NCBI GenBank assembly: GCA_965240325.2
Contig: OZ251231.1
Span: 186,001 to 250,000, forward strand
DNA: 64,000 bases
Source: Rebecca billardiae RCC1528
Lineage: Eukaryota; Haptophyta
Reading direction: 5' to 3'
The translations under genes were made by a program, and so were the position numbers. The notes under the pieces were generated by a model. The model was given only the letters and a program-made list of their open reading frames with translations, was not told the DNA's origin and did not search any database. Shown here piece after piece: positions 41,122 through 51,869 of this stretch (position 1 is the first letter of the stretch; every line of letters begins with the position of its first letter).

Positions 41122-44100
41122 ATGCATCACGAGCCCGAGATGCGCACGTCGTCGCCCGCGTGGCGCGCGCGCGCGCGCGCGAGCGCGCGCCCGGCCGTCC
41201 GCGCGCTCTACGCCGCCTTCCTCTTCGGCTGCGCCTGCGCCTTCGCCTCGCTCACCTCGAGCGCGTACGAGAGCGCGCACGGCGCGGTGACGGTGCTCAA
41301 CACGGCGTGGACGAACGGCACGCTGCTGTCGCGCGGCGCGCCGGTGTACGCGGCCGTGGACGGGAACGTGACCGACGCCTTCGGCCCGGACGGCTCGCCG
41401 GCCAACGCCTCGGCCTCGCCGCGCGCGCGCGCGCGCGGAGGCGCGGCGGCCGGCAGCCCGGCTGAGGGCAGCTCCGCGATGGCCACCGACGTGGTGCAGT
41501 TCATCTCGCTGGCGACGTACCAGCTGGCGCAGGTGGGCGGCTACCTGTTCGCCTTCCTCGGCGGCCGCGCGCTCTTCCCCGCGCTCTTCGCGCCCGCCGA
41601 CCCCGCCGGCGCCGTCGCGAGCGCGCGCGGGCTCTGGTCGTGGGCTCGGGCGGTCGGCTCGCTCACCGACGCGCAGCTGCGCGCCGCGGCCGGCGTGGAC
41701 GGGGTGCTGCACGTGCGCCTGGCGCGGCTGCACGCGCACCTGAGCACGCTGGTGTGCGCCACGTCGCTCCCGCTGCTCGCCGTGTACGGCTCGTCCAACG
41801 GCGCGGCCGACGGCTTCCACCGCTGGGCTCTTACAAACACGCTCGCCGCGCCCACCGCCGAGCAGCCGTGGCGGCTCGCCGTGCTCGTCGGCGTGGTGTG
41901 GCTCAACTGCTGGCTGGTGCTGCGCGCGATCGACAGCTTCGACGAGCACGTGCACGCGTACGCCACGCAGAGCGTGCGCGAGCGCGCGCCGATGCACCAC
42001 TACGCCGTGCTCGTGACCGAGCTCGCCGGCGCCGCGCTGCCGGCGCCGCCGCAGCAGCGCCCGCCGATGCTCGCGGCGGCTGCGCGGCCGGCCTCGCGCG
42101 ACGGGGTCGCCGGAGGCGCAGGCGGCGGCGGCGGCGATGGCGCGGCCGGCGGCGGGGGCGGCGGCGCGGCGAACATCGCGACCGCCGGCTCGGCGGAGGC
42201 CGCCGCCTTCTTCGAGGCGATGTACGGCCGCGGCTCTGTGCTGTGCGCGCGGCCAGTGTCGCAGCTCTCCGCTGTGCCCGCGTCGGCCGCCGCCGCCTCT
42301 GCCGGCGGCGGCGCGGCGGAGCGGCGGAGCGTGTCGGCGCGCGCGCGCGCGATCGCGGCGCGCGCGCTCCGGCCGCTGCGCAAGGTGGGCCTCAACCTGC
42401 TCCCGGCGCAGCGCGAGGGCGACGACGACGACGAGCGCGCCGCGGCGGGGCTGCGCGAGGAGGTGTGCAGATACAGCGCCTGTCTTGGCGCGCTCGCGCA
42501 CGCGCAGGCGGTGCTGGCGGCCGCGGCCGAGGCGGCCGCGGAGGCGGAGGCGGGCGCGGTGGAGGCGGGCGGCGGCGCGCGTGCGGCGGGGCCGCCGGCC
42601 GAGGCCGGCGCGCTCTCGCCCGAGCGGCCGAGCGCGCTCGCGCCCGCGTACTCCGCGCTCTCCGAGAACGCCGCACCGGCGACGCAGCGCGCCGCCCTGC
42701 GCGACGCGTGGGCAGCTGTGTTCGGGGGCAGCGCGCCCGGCCGCGCGACGCCGGCCTCTGCGTCCGCGGCGCGCGCGGCGGCGGCGCGCGCGCGCGTCGC
42801 GATGCGCACGGCGCTGGGCGAGGCTGCGGCCGCGCGCGCGCGCGTGCTCGAGGCGGCGGCGCGCCTGCCGCCCTTCGAGGCCGTGCCCGGCTCCCGCGGC
42901 GGCGGCGCCGCTGACGGCGCCGCCGACGGCGCGGGCGAGGGCGTCGCGGCCGCCGACGCCGCCGCCCGCGCCGACCGCACCGCGAGCGCCGACGCCGAGG
43001 CCGAGGCCGCCGGCATCGCGGCCGGTGCGAGGTCCAAGGCCCGAGGCTGCTCGGCGCTGCCCGCGCCACACGCGGCGATCATCGTGCTCGACTCCCTCTC
43101 GAAGGCGAGCGCCGCTGTCGCCGCTCCGCTGCTCGTCGCGGGCGGCGCGGCGGACGCCGCCGCGAGCACCCGTTGGGCGGATGCGAGCGAGCTGGCGCTG
43201 GCGGCGAGCGCTGCGCTGCGCGGCGGCGGCGGCGGCGTCGGGCACGGCGCGAGCGCGGCGTCGGCCGCGGCGCACTGGCGCGTGTACCCGTGCCCCGAGC
43301 CCCGCGACATCCTCTGGGAGCAGCTCGAGGCGCTGCCGCCGCGCGCGCGCCGGCAGCGCGCCGCGCTGCTGCTGCGCGCCGCCAAGAGCGCAGCGTTTGT
43401 CTTCTGGGGCGCGCTGGTGGCGGCGCTGGCGGTGGGCGTGCAGGTGGTGATCGGCTGGCTGGCGCGCACGTCGCACATCGGCGCGGCAGTGACCGCGGTG
43501 CAGATCCTCTCCGGCATCCTGCCCGTGCTGCTGCAGAACACGCTCCTCGTGCTAATGGCGCCCATCCTGGGGCTGCTCGCGCTCCAGTCCGGGGGGGTGT
43601 TCACCCGGAGCCAGCTGGCGGCGGCCATACTCACCGACTACTCGCGCTTCCTCGCCGCGGTGGCGTTCATGGTGCCGCTGCTCTCGAACACGCTGAGCAG
43701 CGCGCTGCTGCAGGTGGGCGAGCACCCCGCCGCGCTCTTCGCGCTGCTCGCTGAGAACGTCCCCAGCGCCGCCGCCGCGTCCATGTCCTATGTGCTCATG
43801 CGCGCGTGCGTGCGCGCCAACGAGACGACGGGGGTGATGCGCGCGTCGGTGGCGCGCGTGTGGCTCGCGCTCGCGCGCACGCCGGGCGCGCGCGCGGCCG
43901 CGGCCGCGCCGCCCGAGCCAACGGCGCCGGTGGCGGTGGCGTGGGACTCGTGGGCGCTGCTCGTCACCCTCACGTACGCGCCGATCGCGCCGCTCACCGC
44001 GCTCGTGTGCGTCGGCTACTTTCACGTGTCGCTGTTTGCGGCGCGGCACGAGACGGGCGTAGTCGCGCGCTGGCCGTTCGACACGCGCGGCGCGCTGTGC

Positions 44101-44754
44101 GTGCGCGCGTGCAGCAGCGCGGCGGACGCGGCGACGCTGGCGGCGCTCATCCACGGCTCGGTCCTCGCGCTCTCGTGCGCCGCCGGCCTGATTGGCGGCC
44201 GCGAGCACGACGACGACGGCGGCGCGGCCGGCGCGGCCGGCGGCGGCGCGGTCGACGCGCCGCTCGGCTCGCGGCAGGGCCTGCTCCGGCTGCTGTGCGT
44301 CGTGCCGCTGCCGCCGCTCGTGCTCTACTACCGCGCGCGGCTGCGCGCGCGGCACGCGGCCGGGCTGCACGGCGTCGCGCGCGGCCGGCTGCCGCTCGCG
44401 GATGCGGCGGAGGTCGACGGCGCGCGGCCGCGGCCGCACGTGCTTGCTCTGCACGCGCAGCTCGCCCGGCAGCTGCGCGCGTGGGATGCGCCGAGCGCGC
44501 CCGGCGGTGGCGGCGAGCCGGCGGGCGAGCCGCTGCCGGACGCGGCGACGGTCGTCGCGCCGCCGGGCGCGAGCGCGGGCGCGGGCTCGTCGTCCGCCGC
44601 CGCCGCTTCCGCCGCCGCCGCCGGCCGCGCGCCGCCGAGCGTGGCCGCGTCGGTGGACGCGGACGCGCGCGCCTCGGCGCTCGAGCGCTGGCTGCGCCGG
44701 TACGAAGCGGACGACGCGCTCGACTTCAGGCCGGCGGACGGCGTCTCGAGTTAA
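41122..44754 (+). CDS. OSCA/CSC1-like (DUF221) membrane channel
   Basis: 1210 residues, single exon. An N-terminal helix (ALYAAFLFGCACAFASL) and further helices (~130-160, 205-225, 250-275) are followed by a large cytosolic part with the CSC1 landmarks HHYAVLVTELAG, AAFFEAMYG, AIIVLDSLSKASAAVAAPL and PCPEPRDILWEQL, interrupted by long Ala/Gly/Arg-rich inserts. A multi-helix core follows (~755-1050: VFWGALVAALAVGVQVVIGWL, LLQNTLLVLMAPILGLLAL, WALLVTLTYAPIAPLTALVCVGYF). The tail is low-complexity. OSCA/TMEM63/CSC1 proteins are mechanosensitive, osmosensing calcium-permeable cation channels or scramblases at the plasma membrane or vacuole. The N-terminal loop has NxT/NxS glycosylation sites. The extreme length (~750-900 is usual) comes from inserts. 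Confidence 0.75.
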   Translation: MHHEPEMRTSSPAWRARARASARPAVRALYAAFLFGCACAFASLTSSAYESAHGAVTVLNTAWTNGTLLSRGAPVYAAVDGNVTDAFGPDGSPANASASPRARARGGAAAGSPAEGSSAMATDVVQFISLATYQLAQVGGYLFAFLGGRALFPALFAPADPAGAVASARGLWSWARAVGSLTDAQLRAAAGVDGVLHVRLARLHAHLSTLVCATSLPLLAVYGSSNGAADGFHRWALTNTLAAPTAEQPWRLAVLVGVVWLNCWLVLRAIDSFDEHVHAYATQSVRERAPMHHYAVLVTELAGAALPAPPQQRPPMLAAAARPASRDGVAGGAGGGGGDGAAGGGGGGAANIATAGSAEAAAFFEAMYGRGSVLCARPVSQLSAVPASAAAASAGGGAAERRSVSARARAIAARALRPLRKVGLNLLPAQREGDDDDERAAAGLREEVCRYSACLGALAHAQAVLAAAAEAAAEAEAGAVEAGGGARAAGPPAEAGALSPERPSALAPAYSALSENAAPATQRAALRDAWAAVFGGSAPGRATPASASAARAAAARARVAMRTALGEAAAARARVLEAAARLPPFEAVPGSRGGGAADGAADGAGEGVAAADAAARADRTASADAEAEAAGIAAGARSKARGCSALPAPHAAIIVLDSLSKASAAVAAPLLVAGGAADAAASTRWADASELALAASAALRGGGGGVGHGASAASAAAHWRVYPCPEPRDILWEQLEALPPRARRQRAALLLRAAKSAAFVFWGALVAALAVGVQVVIGWLARTSHIGAAVTAVQILSGILPVLLQNTLLVLMAPILGLLALQSGGVFTRSQLAAAILTDYSRFLAAVAFMVPLLSNTLSSALLQVGEHPAALFALLAENVPSAAAASMSYVLMRACVRANETTGVMRASVARVWLALARTPGARAAAAAPPEPTAPVAVAWDSWALLVTLTYAPIAPLTALVCVGYFHVSLFAARHETGVVARWPFDTRGALCVRACSSAADAATLAALIHGSVLALSCAAGLIGGREHDDDGGAAGAAGGGAVDAPLGSRQGLLRLLCVVPLPPLVLYYRARLRARHAAGLHGVARGRLPLADAAEVDGARPRPHVLALHAQLARQLRAWDAPSAPGGGGEPAGEPLPDAATVVAPPGASAGAGSSSAAAASAAAAGRAPPSVAASVDADARASALERWLRRYEADDALDFRPADGVSS

Positions 44755-44896
44755 CGAGTGACTAGACGTCGGACGGGCGGCTAGGCGGGCGGTGCGGCGC
44801 AGACTCCGAAACGGCCCGAGGCGGCCGTGCACAGTGACACTGGCTGGCGGGTCCGGGAATCGTCGCCGGGACCGCGACACCCGAGGCTTCTAAGAC

Positions 44897-45811
44897 GGCC
44901 TGTTTTATTTCTACCAGATTCCATTTCCTATGTCACGGCGACAAACCCCTGCCCGCCCTGGCCAGTGGGAATCGGTGTCACGCCCCGTTGGATGTACCTC
45001 TCACGGCCGATGGCGGCCCCCACGTGCGCGAGGAACGCGATTCCTGCACTCCTCGGTGACCGGTGAGTGCAGGAATCCAGTTGCGGCGCTCGTCCGCCTC
45101 GTCGTTGTCGCACACAAGGTACATCCAACACCATGGGTCGTATCCCAAAACTCTCCGCGCGCTCTGCGCCCGCGCGGCGAGCGCTTGCAGGCTTGTTCTC
45201 ATCATCTTGGCCAAGACTGCAGCCTGCCAGATGCGCCAGGAGACGTGTGCACGCCTTTCCGCGCGTCATGGGTGCGCGTGGCACGCACCTTGTCATATTA
45301 TACGCCGAGGAGGCCTGAGCATCCGGCCTACCAACCTTCCGCGCTCACGTTCAAATGCAGGCGGCAAGCTGCATGCAAGCGCACGCCGAACGGAAGCATC
45401 TCAAGCTCGACAAGGTAGTGGCGGCGGAGCGTTTAGAGCTGGTGGCGATTGCAGTCCATCTGGCTGTGAACTGGTCGCTAACTGACGCGGGTGCGATGCA
45501 GCCAAGGCGGTGTGCTTGCAGCTTGCAGAGGGCCTGCAGCTGCGGCGGTTTGCCGCCGCTCGCCGGCTGCATCGTACTCACTGCCGTGCACCGCGAGTGA
45601 CCGCTGTGTCAAGGCGAAGCACCACGGCAAGGCGAAGCAGCATGTCTGACAACATCCTTCGCCACAGCGCAGCGCCTCAACACGAGAATGCGCGAATGAC
45701 GTGCCATCACTACTCCGGACTAGCTCCGGCGCCCACACCCGCGGGCAAGCCGCCATTGTACCGCGTTTTGGCGAATGTCGCCTTTGGGCTCTCGTAGAAA
45801 TAAAACAGGCC
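44897..45811. mobile_element. Non-autonomous DNA element with 18-bp terminal inverted repeats
   Basis: 915 bp bounded by perfect inverted copies of GGCCTGTTTTATTTCTAC (44897-44914 and, reversed, 45794-45811). AGAC abuts both outer sides, a possible 4-bp target duplication. Inside, a minus frame at ~44978-45214 (RRVLGYDPWCWMYLVCDNDE) reads protein-like and may be a decayed element gene; no family recognised. Confidence 0.6.
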
Positions 45812-46374
45812 AGACTGTGGGCGTGAGTTAGTCTCAGTATACGTCGTGAAGCCTGCGCGGGGCCGGGTACAGGTGGATACGGGCTAACTGGACACATGTC
45901 AGGCGATGGGCCCGATCTGGACACTCTGTTGCCGGGGCCGGACCGGGCCTCGAATGTGTGAGCCTCCGGTGATAAGTGATAACTCCGCTGTGACTGTCGG
46001 CAGTACGGACTACGGCCTGGCGTAGACCGGTCACGGTGGCGCCGCGTGGCCGGCGTGGCGAGTCAGGTCTCCTGGCGGGCGAACGAGCACGAGCCGCCCG
46101 CACTCACTCGCACTGGCGGGGGCGCCACGACGACGCACGATCGGTTCGCTCGGGCTCACACTCCTTGAGTCCTGGTCGTGGGACGTAGTCGTCTGCGCAC
46201 GCGGCCAGCGGCAGGGCCCAGGTCGCGCTAGTCGTAGTTTTAAAATTAAAACTAAAAGTTGGCATTCAGAGTGTTCTCGCCGGCTTCACCTTGCTGTATG
46301 TTTCGTGAGTACGGTAGTTCCGCGCACACAAGGCCGAACGCCCACGGCGTTTCAAGCCCGAAGCCCGGCACGAC

Positions 46375-47364
46375 CAGGGATGGGCAGATTCGCCGAATGG
46401 CCTCAGCCTTCGCCGCATCGCCGAATTCGCCGAATTCGCCGGAATTCGCCGAATATATGGCGAATTTCTGCGTAGCGAACATTTCCGCGCCATGTGTCAC
46501 CCGAGCTGACAGGCTACGAGTGTCAGGATGACGCGTGGCACACCCCGTCGACTTCCAGGGACCGTGCCCAAGCTGTGAAGCCTCTACGCGGCCGAGCTCT
46601 GGGACGCGCGCGGCGGGTCAGACATCTTCATTGCGCGCCATTGCGCGCCTCGCGTGGCACGGGCTTATGACACGGACCTCGGCCCGGCCAGCTTCCTCAG
46701 CCTTCGCTAAGTTGGCGGCAAGTCTCACTGCAAGCGTGCCAGGAAGCATTGTGCTCGAGTCTGCCGCGCCGCCCGGCGAACGCCAGCCTCGCCGATGCCA
46801 CCACCAAGGCCGGCGCACAGGCTGTCCGTCGGCCTGAGTTTACGGCTGCTCGGCAGTCCGCCTTCAGCGTATGCACGCAACGCTGCCCGCGCCAGAAGTC
46901 GTCGCGACGCTCGTCTGACGCCTCGTCAGAGCGCACGTCGCTACACTTGTAGCGGAGATGCGCTGCGTGACCCTGTGCGTCAACGACGCGTGCAAGGCCG
47001 AGCTGCTCGCGGCCACCTACTTCAACGGAGCGCGGCGCCGAGTTGCAGGCGCGCCCGCTCTCCGCGCTCGACGACTGGCTGCCGCCGCCGCTGCGGAGGC
47101 ATGCAAGCGCCGACCGCGTCATATTCGACAGCCCGCTTGGCGAGTTAGCGTCGTACGCCGCACGCCTCGGCCCGGCGGACGCGCACGTGGCGGCGCGCGG
47201 GTCGCGCTCCGATGCGCCGAGCGGCGGCCGTCGGCCGCCGGCCGGGAGATACTGAGTCCGGCAACGGCAATACCGCCCGGATCGGGGCTTTCGCCACCTG
47301 CCGTTCGCCGATTCGGCGAATTCGGCGAATTGAAAATTCGGCGATTCGCTTGCGCCCATCCCTG
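46375..47364. mobile_element. hAT-type non-autonomous transposon
   Basis: 990 bp starting CAGGGATGGGC and ending with its complement. Eight bases outside each end match 7 of 8 (GGCACGAC left, GGCAAGAC right), the 8-bp target duplication of hAT elements. Just inside both ends lie clusters of ATTCGCCGAA-type units, the subterminal arrays that hAT transposases bind. No intact transposase; interior frames on both strands are short and unrecognised. Confidence 0.75.
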
Positions 47365-49400
47365 GGCAAGACGCGTGCGCGGACTCAGGAAGGGCGACGA
47401 ACTCCGAGGCAAGGCGCGGTTGCGCTGGCGTGGGTAGGTCCCAGAGGCCGAACCGTCCGCAGACTGCCACTGAGAAGTGAGACTGAGAGTGTAAGAGCGC
47501 ACGTACGCGGCCCGTGTCGCGGTAGCCACTCCGACTTAGTCACGGGCGAGTAGTCCGACAATCAGTATACTCACTCTATCTAGTCATCTCGCCTGCCTGC
47601 CAGAATTAAGTGTGGCGCCGTCTCTTGATTCTTCGTCAGTAAATTGATGTGATGTCTCCCGCCTCCTGCCTAGTGCCTGAGCTGTGCCGCGTCCGTCTAG
47701 TATTCTTAGTGCCTGTGAACTGTGTCCCGGGGCCGCCTGATTATCTGACAGTCGGATTCAGCCGGCCGACACTACACCAGGTAACCGGTCGCGCGGCTCG
47801 GCGGGAGTCTAATCAATGTGACTGTGTTCGACTACAGACGTCGCGGACAGTCCGAGACCGAGACGGTACCCGGCGTCACGGCAGCGGCACAGCAGTGACG
47901 TGAGACTGAGGTGATCAATTCTACACAGTGCTTCCTCACTCAGGCCGAGTGAGTCAGGGCCCGGACTTCCTCCAAGTTCACCTCACCTCAGTTCGGTGAC
48001 AGTGATGATGCATCGTCCCGCGGTTAATCGGGTTAATCGAATCCTGTCGCGGGAATCGGGTCGGTAATATGGGTTGGCGCTGCGCGTCAACTTGGGCTGG
48101 AAACCTGTTTCTGAAACGCACGATGGCACGCCGGGCCGGTAGCCCGAGCTCGGAATTCCGACGCTGCCAACGGCGCCACAGGGGCGCAGCGGCGGGGCTG
48201 ACGACGCGCGCGCGTGTGCACGTCTGACCACGCGCTGCAATGACTGGCCCGTCTGCAGCACCACGTCCCGCGCTGTGAGTGAGAGTGTGGCCCGCGCCCA
48301 AGCGAGAACGCGGGCCGGGCGGCACTCTCCGCCGACCTCGCCGGCCGCCGACCAGCCCGCGGCCGCCTGCTGCAGCTCGTGGAACACGCAGTCGCGCGCT
48401 CGCGCGTGGATGGCGGCCCTGCGCGTATGCGCCCGCCGCGCGTGCCGCTTCATCCGCTGGCACCGCACGCGAGCCGCTCGCCGCGCGCAGTCGGCAGCTC
48501 GAGCCCTCCGCCGCCCGACCGGGCCGGCGCCACGCCTCGCGCTCGTGCTCGAGCTGAGGCGGCGCGTGTCGCCCGAGCCGGCGGGTTCGCGCGCGTGCGC
48601 GTGGCGGGCGGCCTCGCGCGTGCGCCCGCCGCGTGCCCCGCGTCGCTCGCTGGCGCCGCACGCGAGCCGTTCGTCGGACCGACCGACACGAGGGCGACCC
48701 TTGGATTCGTGGGCTCTCGTCTCGGCTCTTGTCCTTCGGACCCGGGACGTCGAGGCGACGCCGGCCGGGGCCGAGCGGGGTTGCTACTTGCTCCGATGCT
48801 CGTATACAATGCAAGATGATACCCGCGTGCCACTATCAGCGCGCCCTTTCGCTCGTGAAATGTCTAGCGAGAAGGTGACGGTTCGTGCGAATGTGAAGTG
48901 TGAACTCGCGACACGACGAATGCACAGATGCGATTCGCGCGAATGTGAGTACGCAAAGCGCCGAACGACGAGCGGTTTTTGACCGAACGACGAGCGGCTT
49001 TTGTCTGATCGAGCGCGTAAGCGGGTACGCGAATTGCGCATATGTGACCCGGTGACAAAGGGGGCGTCAAATAAAGGCGTGCGACGGGCTAATTCTATGA
49101 TTTAAAGACACAGGCACGAGGGCGCAGCTCTCCTGATTCGTCTGTCGAAGTACTGAATGGAGTTAATGGAGGATGTCGCTGGAGCGCGTTGGCCGCGGGT
49201 GAGGGAGTCGTCGTAACCGATGCTGATCACACGGTCACTGAGGTAGTAGGCGCCCGGGGATGCCGCTGTTTTGCAGTCGTCGTCGGCCTTGGTCATCATG
49301 TAGTTGCCCGCGTCGTCGTCGTCCGAGGCTGTTCAAGTTGATGCCGTAGTGCAGGTAGTGGATGTGGTCGCCCGGGCCGGTGTGCGCGGCCTAGTGGCCT
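47365..49400. other. Gene-poor stretch
   Basis: No family-like frame. 48366-48490 and 48552-48680 are imperfect direct repeats about 190 bp apart (both contain GCGCCCGCCGCG and GCACGCGAGCCG). 48960-49010 has a short tandem unit (CGAACGACGAGCGG twice). 49110-49143 resembles 16204-16240. A minus frame at 47983-48468 is weakly protein-like. Confidence 0.4.
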
Positions 49401-49532
49401 TGCCGAGTTGAGGGAGTCGTCGCCCTTGCCGTTGAGGAAGTCGTCGTCCTTGCCGTTGAGGAAGTCGTCGCCCTGGCCGCAGAGGAAGTCGTCGCCCTTG
49501 CCGTTGAGGAAGTCGTCGTCCTGGCCGCTGAG
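49401..49532. repeat. 24-bp minisatellite
   Basis: About five units of GAAGTCGTCGTCCTTGCCGT + TGAG with small variation. On the minus strand the array is open and would encode an eight-residue repeat DDFLNGKG. It sits just beyond the 3' end of the 463-residue gene. Confidence 0.8.
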
Positions 49533-49586
49533 GGTGCCTGCGCTGCCCAACCGGGCGCGTCTGGCGCGCCAGCGCCGCGCGCGGCT

Positions 49587-50978
49587 CTACGCCAGCGACG
49601 GCGGCACGGCGGCAGCCAGGTCACGGGGGGGGTCGGCGAGGGACGCGGTGCGAGCCTGCTTGGCCGGCTTGGCGTCGCTCCCGCCAGCGGAGGAGGGCCC
49701 ATCCTCCTCCGCCGGCGTGGACGGCTCGGTCGCCGCGCGCTTGCCGGCTGCCGCGGCGCCGGGGGGCAGGACCAGGCGGTAGTTGGACTCCCCGAGCGCC
49801 GGCCTGGCCTGTTGCACCTCGGGCCCGTCCGACGGCGCGGCCGCGGTTGGCGGCTGGGGTGGCGGGATGGCATCGTCGGAACCCTCCCCCTCGGGCTCCT
49901 CCGCCTCCGGGCCGGCGGGGTCCGCCGCCTGTTGGTCGGCCGGCTGAGGAGCAGGGCGGCGCGCAGCGGCGGGCGGCGCGGGCGGCACAGGCGGCGCGGG
50001 CGGCACGCCCCACAGGTTGTGTGGGACGCGGGCGGCGCCGGCGATGCGGCGGCTCGGCTTGAGCGGCGCGAAGAAGATGGGGTGCTCGGGGTCGATGGGC
50101 ATGAAACGGAGGCGGAGGAAGATCAGGTTCACACCGCCGGAGTAGATGTTGGTCTCGACGTGCTCACCGTTGGTCACGTACTTGTTGATGTCGGGCACGA
50201 TCTGCTCGTAGAGGGCCCTGTGGAACTGCACGAGCGTCATCGTGGGGCTAACCGGGAGCGTGAGGGACACGTCCTTCGCCTGGGTTGCGAGGTCGGCCAC
50301 CGACAGCGCGAGCATCTCCTGCGTGAGCTCCGTGGTGCACGCCGTGAAAATGTTCGGCATGCACAGGCTGGTGGCCAGGCGGCGGCAGATGGCCATGTTC
50401 TCGAGCACCGATCCGGTGAAGGAGAAAACGTGCTTATTGCCTTTGGGGTCCTGGGTGAGTCCTGCGAGCAGTCGCCCGCCTTGCGAGTTGGGCGCCACGT
50501 CGCTCAGGCAGCGCGCGCTCAGCTTGATCATCGTCGTGCACATCTGCAGGCCCGCATCCCGCCTGTCGGTGGGGGTGCTCGGCCGTTCCAGCTGCAGCCC
50601 GCGCTCGTAGTTGCTGGAAGAGGGGAAGAAGGTCAAGGCGCTCCTGCTGTTGAGACGGTCGCGGAACACGCCGTACTCGTAAGGGGGCATGGTAGCCGGT
50701 GTGGCGGGCGCGGGGCTGCGGAGGGGGGGGGGGGGGGCGGGTGCGGGCACTGCGGTGCGAGCGAGGTCGGTGCTGGTGCCAAAGGCATTTCGGCGCGCGG
50801 GGTTGAAATCAAATTTCAAAACCCAGGTCCGGAGTGGCCCCGCCGGTCCCCCGGACCACGGCGGCCCGTCGTGCGTTTCGGGGGGAGAGGGGTTTGTCGC
50901 GAAACGGGCAGGATGGGGAAGGGGGGGGGGGGGGGCTCGCGGCCGCCGCGGGGAGGCCGGGACGGGCGCGGTCTCCAC
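49587..50978 (-). CDS. Unrecognised 463-residue protein, atypical composition
   Basis: Frame from 50978, with an alternative start at 50690 (MPPYEYGVFRDRLNSRSALT). Residues ~97-310 look like a folded domain with mixed composition (KLSARCLSDVAPN, KHVFSFTGSVLENMAICRRL, DINKYVTNGEHVETNIYSGG, FLRLRFMPIDPEHPIFFAPL), unlike the Ala/Arg-biased neighbours. The tail is Pro/Ala-rich and acidic with a basic AKPAKQAR segment. Two long C-runs on the coding strand encode Pro stretches in the N-terminal part. I recognise no family. It lies between a minisatellite and a degraded chromodomain gene in a region with several mobile elements, so an element or virus-derived origin is possible but unproven. Confidence 0.5.
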   Translation of the reverse strand: METAPVPASPRRPRAPPPPLPHPARFATNPSPPETHDGPPWSGGPAGPLRTWVLKFDFNPARRNAFGTSTDLARTAVPAPAPPPPLRSPAPATPATMPPYEYGVFRDRLNSRSALTFFPSSSNYERGLQLERPSTPTDRRDAGLQMCTTMIKLSARCLSDVAPNSQGGRLLAGLTQDPKGNKHVFSFTGSVLENMAICRRLATSLCMPNIFTACTTELTQEMLALSVADLATQAKDVSLTLPVSPTMTLVQFHRALYEQIVPDINKYVTNGEHVETNIYSGGVNLIFLRLRFMPIDPEHPIFFAPLKPSRRIAGAARVPHNLWGVPPAPPVPPAPPAAARRPAPQPADQQAADPAGPEAEEPEGEGSDDAIPPPQPPTAAAPSDGPEVQQARPALGESNYRLVLPPGAAAAGKRAATEPSTPAEEDGPSSAGGSDAKPAKQARTASLADPPRDLAAAVPPSLA

Positions 50979-51133
50979 CTGAGGGCCGGGCGCTGCTCAG
51001 GAAGGAGGGCGGCCCACACTCCGCGTGTCGCTCCCCAGTGCCTCCGCACTTCGCCGTCGTGTCGGGATGAGCATGCGCTTGGCGTCCGCACCGGGCCAGT
51101 CCTTGCATGGTCAGCAAGCAGGCGGGGGGGGGG
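50723..51133. repeat. Three long poly-G tracts on the plus strand
   Basis: Runs of 15 G (50723-50737), 14 G (50922-50935) and 10 G (51124-51133) within 411 bp. The first two are inside the minus-strand frame and encode proline; the third lies upstream of it. Confidence 0.85.
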
Positions 51134-51869
51134 CGTGCGTGTGCAAGCGCGGGTGGATATGTCGTGTCTGCGATATGCGGAGTGTTGGATGCGGGTTGCG
51201 CCGGTGCCCCAGGGCACCGGTGAGTGTGTAGCTGTTTCGGGCACGCCTCGCGAACGCGAGGCGCTGGAAGACATGGCCGAGGGAGGACCGCCTGGCTGGT
51301 CCCCAGCTGGTCCCCAGCGTGAAGTCGTGCCTTTGTTCTCGTGGGTTTCCAGAATATAGGTGAAAAATCCTTTGAGCGGCAGATCAGGCGCGGAAGTCGT
51401 TGCAAAACGATCCCGCAATAAGTATTCGCGATCCCGTATTGGCCATTGCTATCAGCGGACCGCGGTTGGCTCGCCTTCTTATTGCGCCGCGCTTCGCTCC
51501 CGGTCGAAACGCTCGCCAACCGGCAAGAGCGCGCTGGGCAGCCGCATCGACGAGCTCGTCGCGTCGCGAGCCGAGGGCGGTCTTGAAACGCCCGCCGCGG
51601 GGCCACCTCGGCTGTGGGCAGGTGGTGCACTCGTAGGAGCGCGATGTCGCGCTCCCGCACGGCGCCCGTGCTTGCCCCGCACCTCCGAGTGCGCGTGTTG
51701 CATCTTTGCGCACCATCCCCGAATCGAGCCGGCACTTCGCGCGCGCACAGTTCAAGAAGGCGATGCGACCTTGCGACCAAAATCGGCGCACGCTATGCCC
51801 TGCTGGCATCTCTCTGACAATCTAGCATTTTGGTCGCAAGGTCGGTCGTCGTTCTCGCGCAGCTGTGAC
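50979..51869. other. Intergenic with 17-bp stem hairpin
   Basis: No recognisable gene. GACCTTGCGACCAAAAT (51767-51783) and its complement (51827-51843) form a perfect 17-bp stem around a 43-nt loop. It could be a transcription-related hairpin or the remnant of a small inverted-repeat element. Confidence 0.5.

Noticed and set aside
41008-43476. Minus-strand 822-residue open frame
   Set aside because: Antisense shadow of the OSCA/CSC1-like gene, caused by high GC at third positions.
49812-51359. Plus-strand 515-residue open frame
   Set aside because: Antisense of the 463-residue gene. The minus strand has the more protein-like composition, though neither has a known homologue to settle it.
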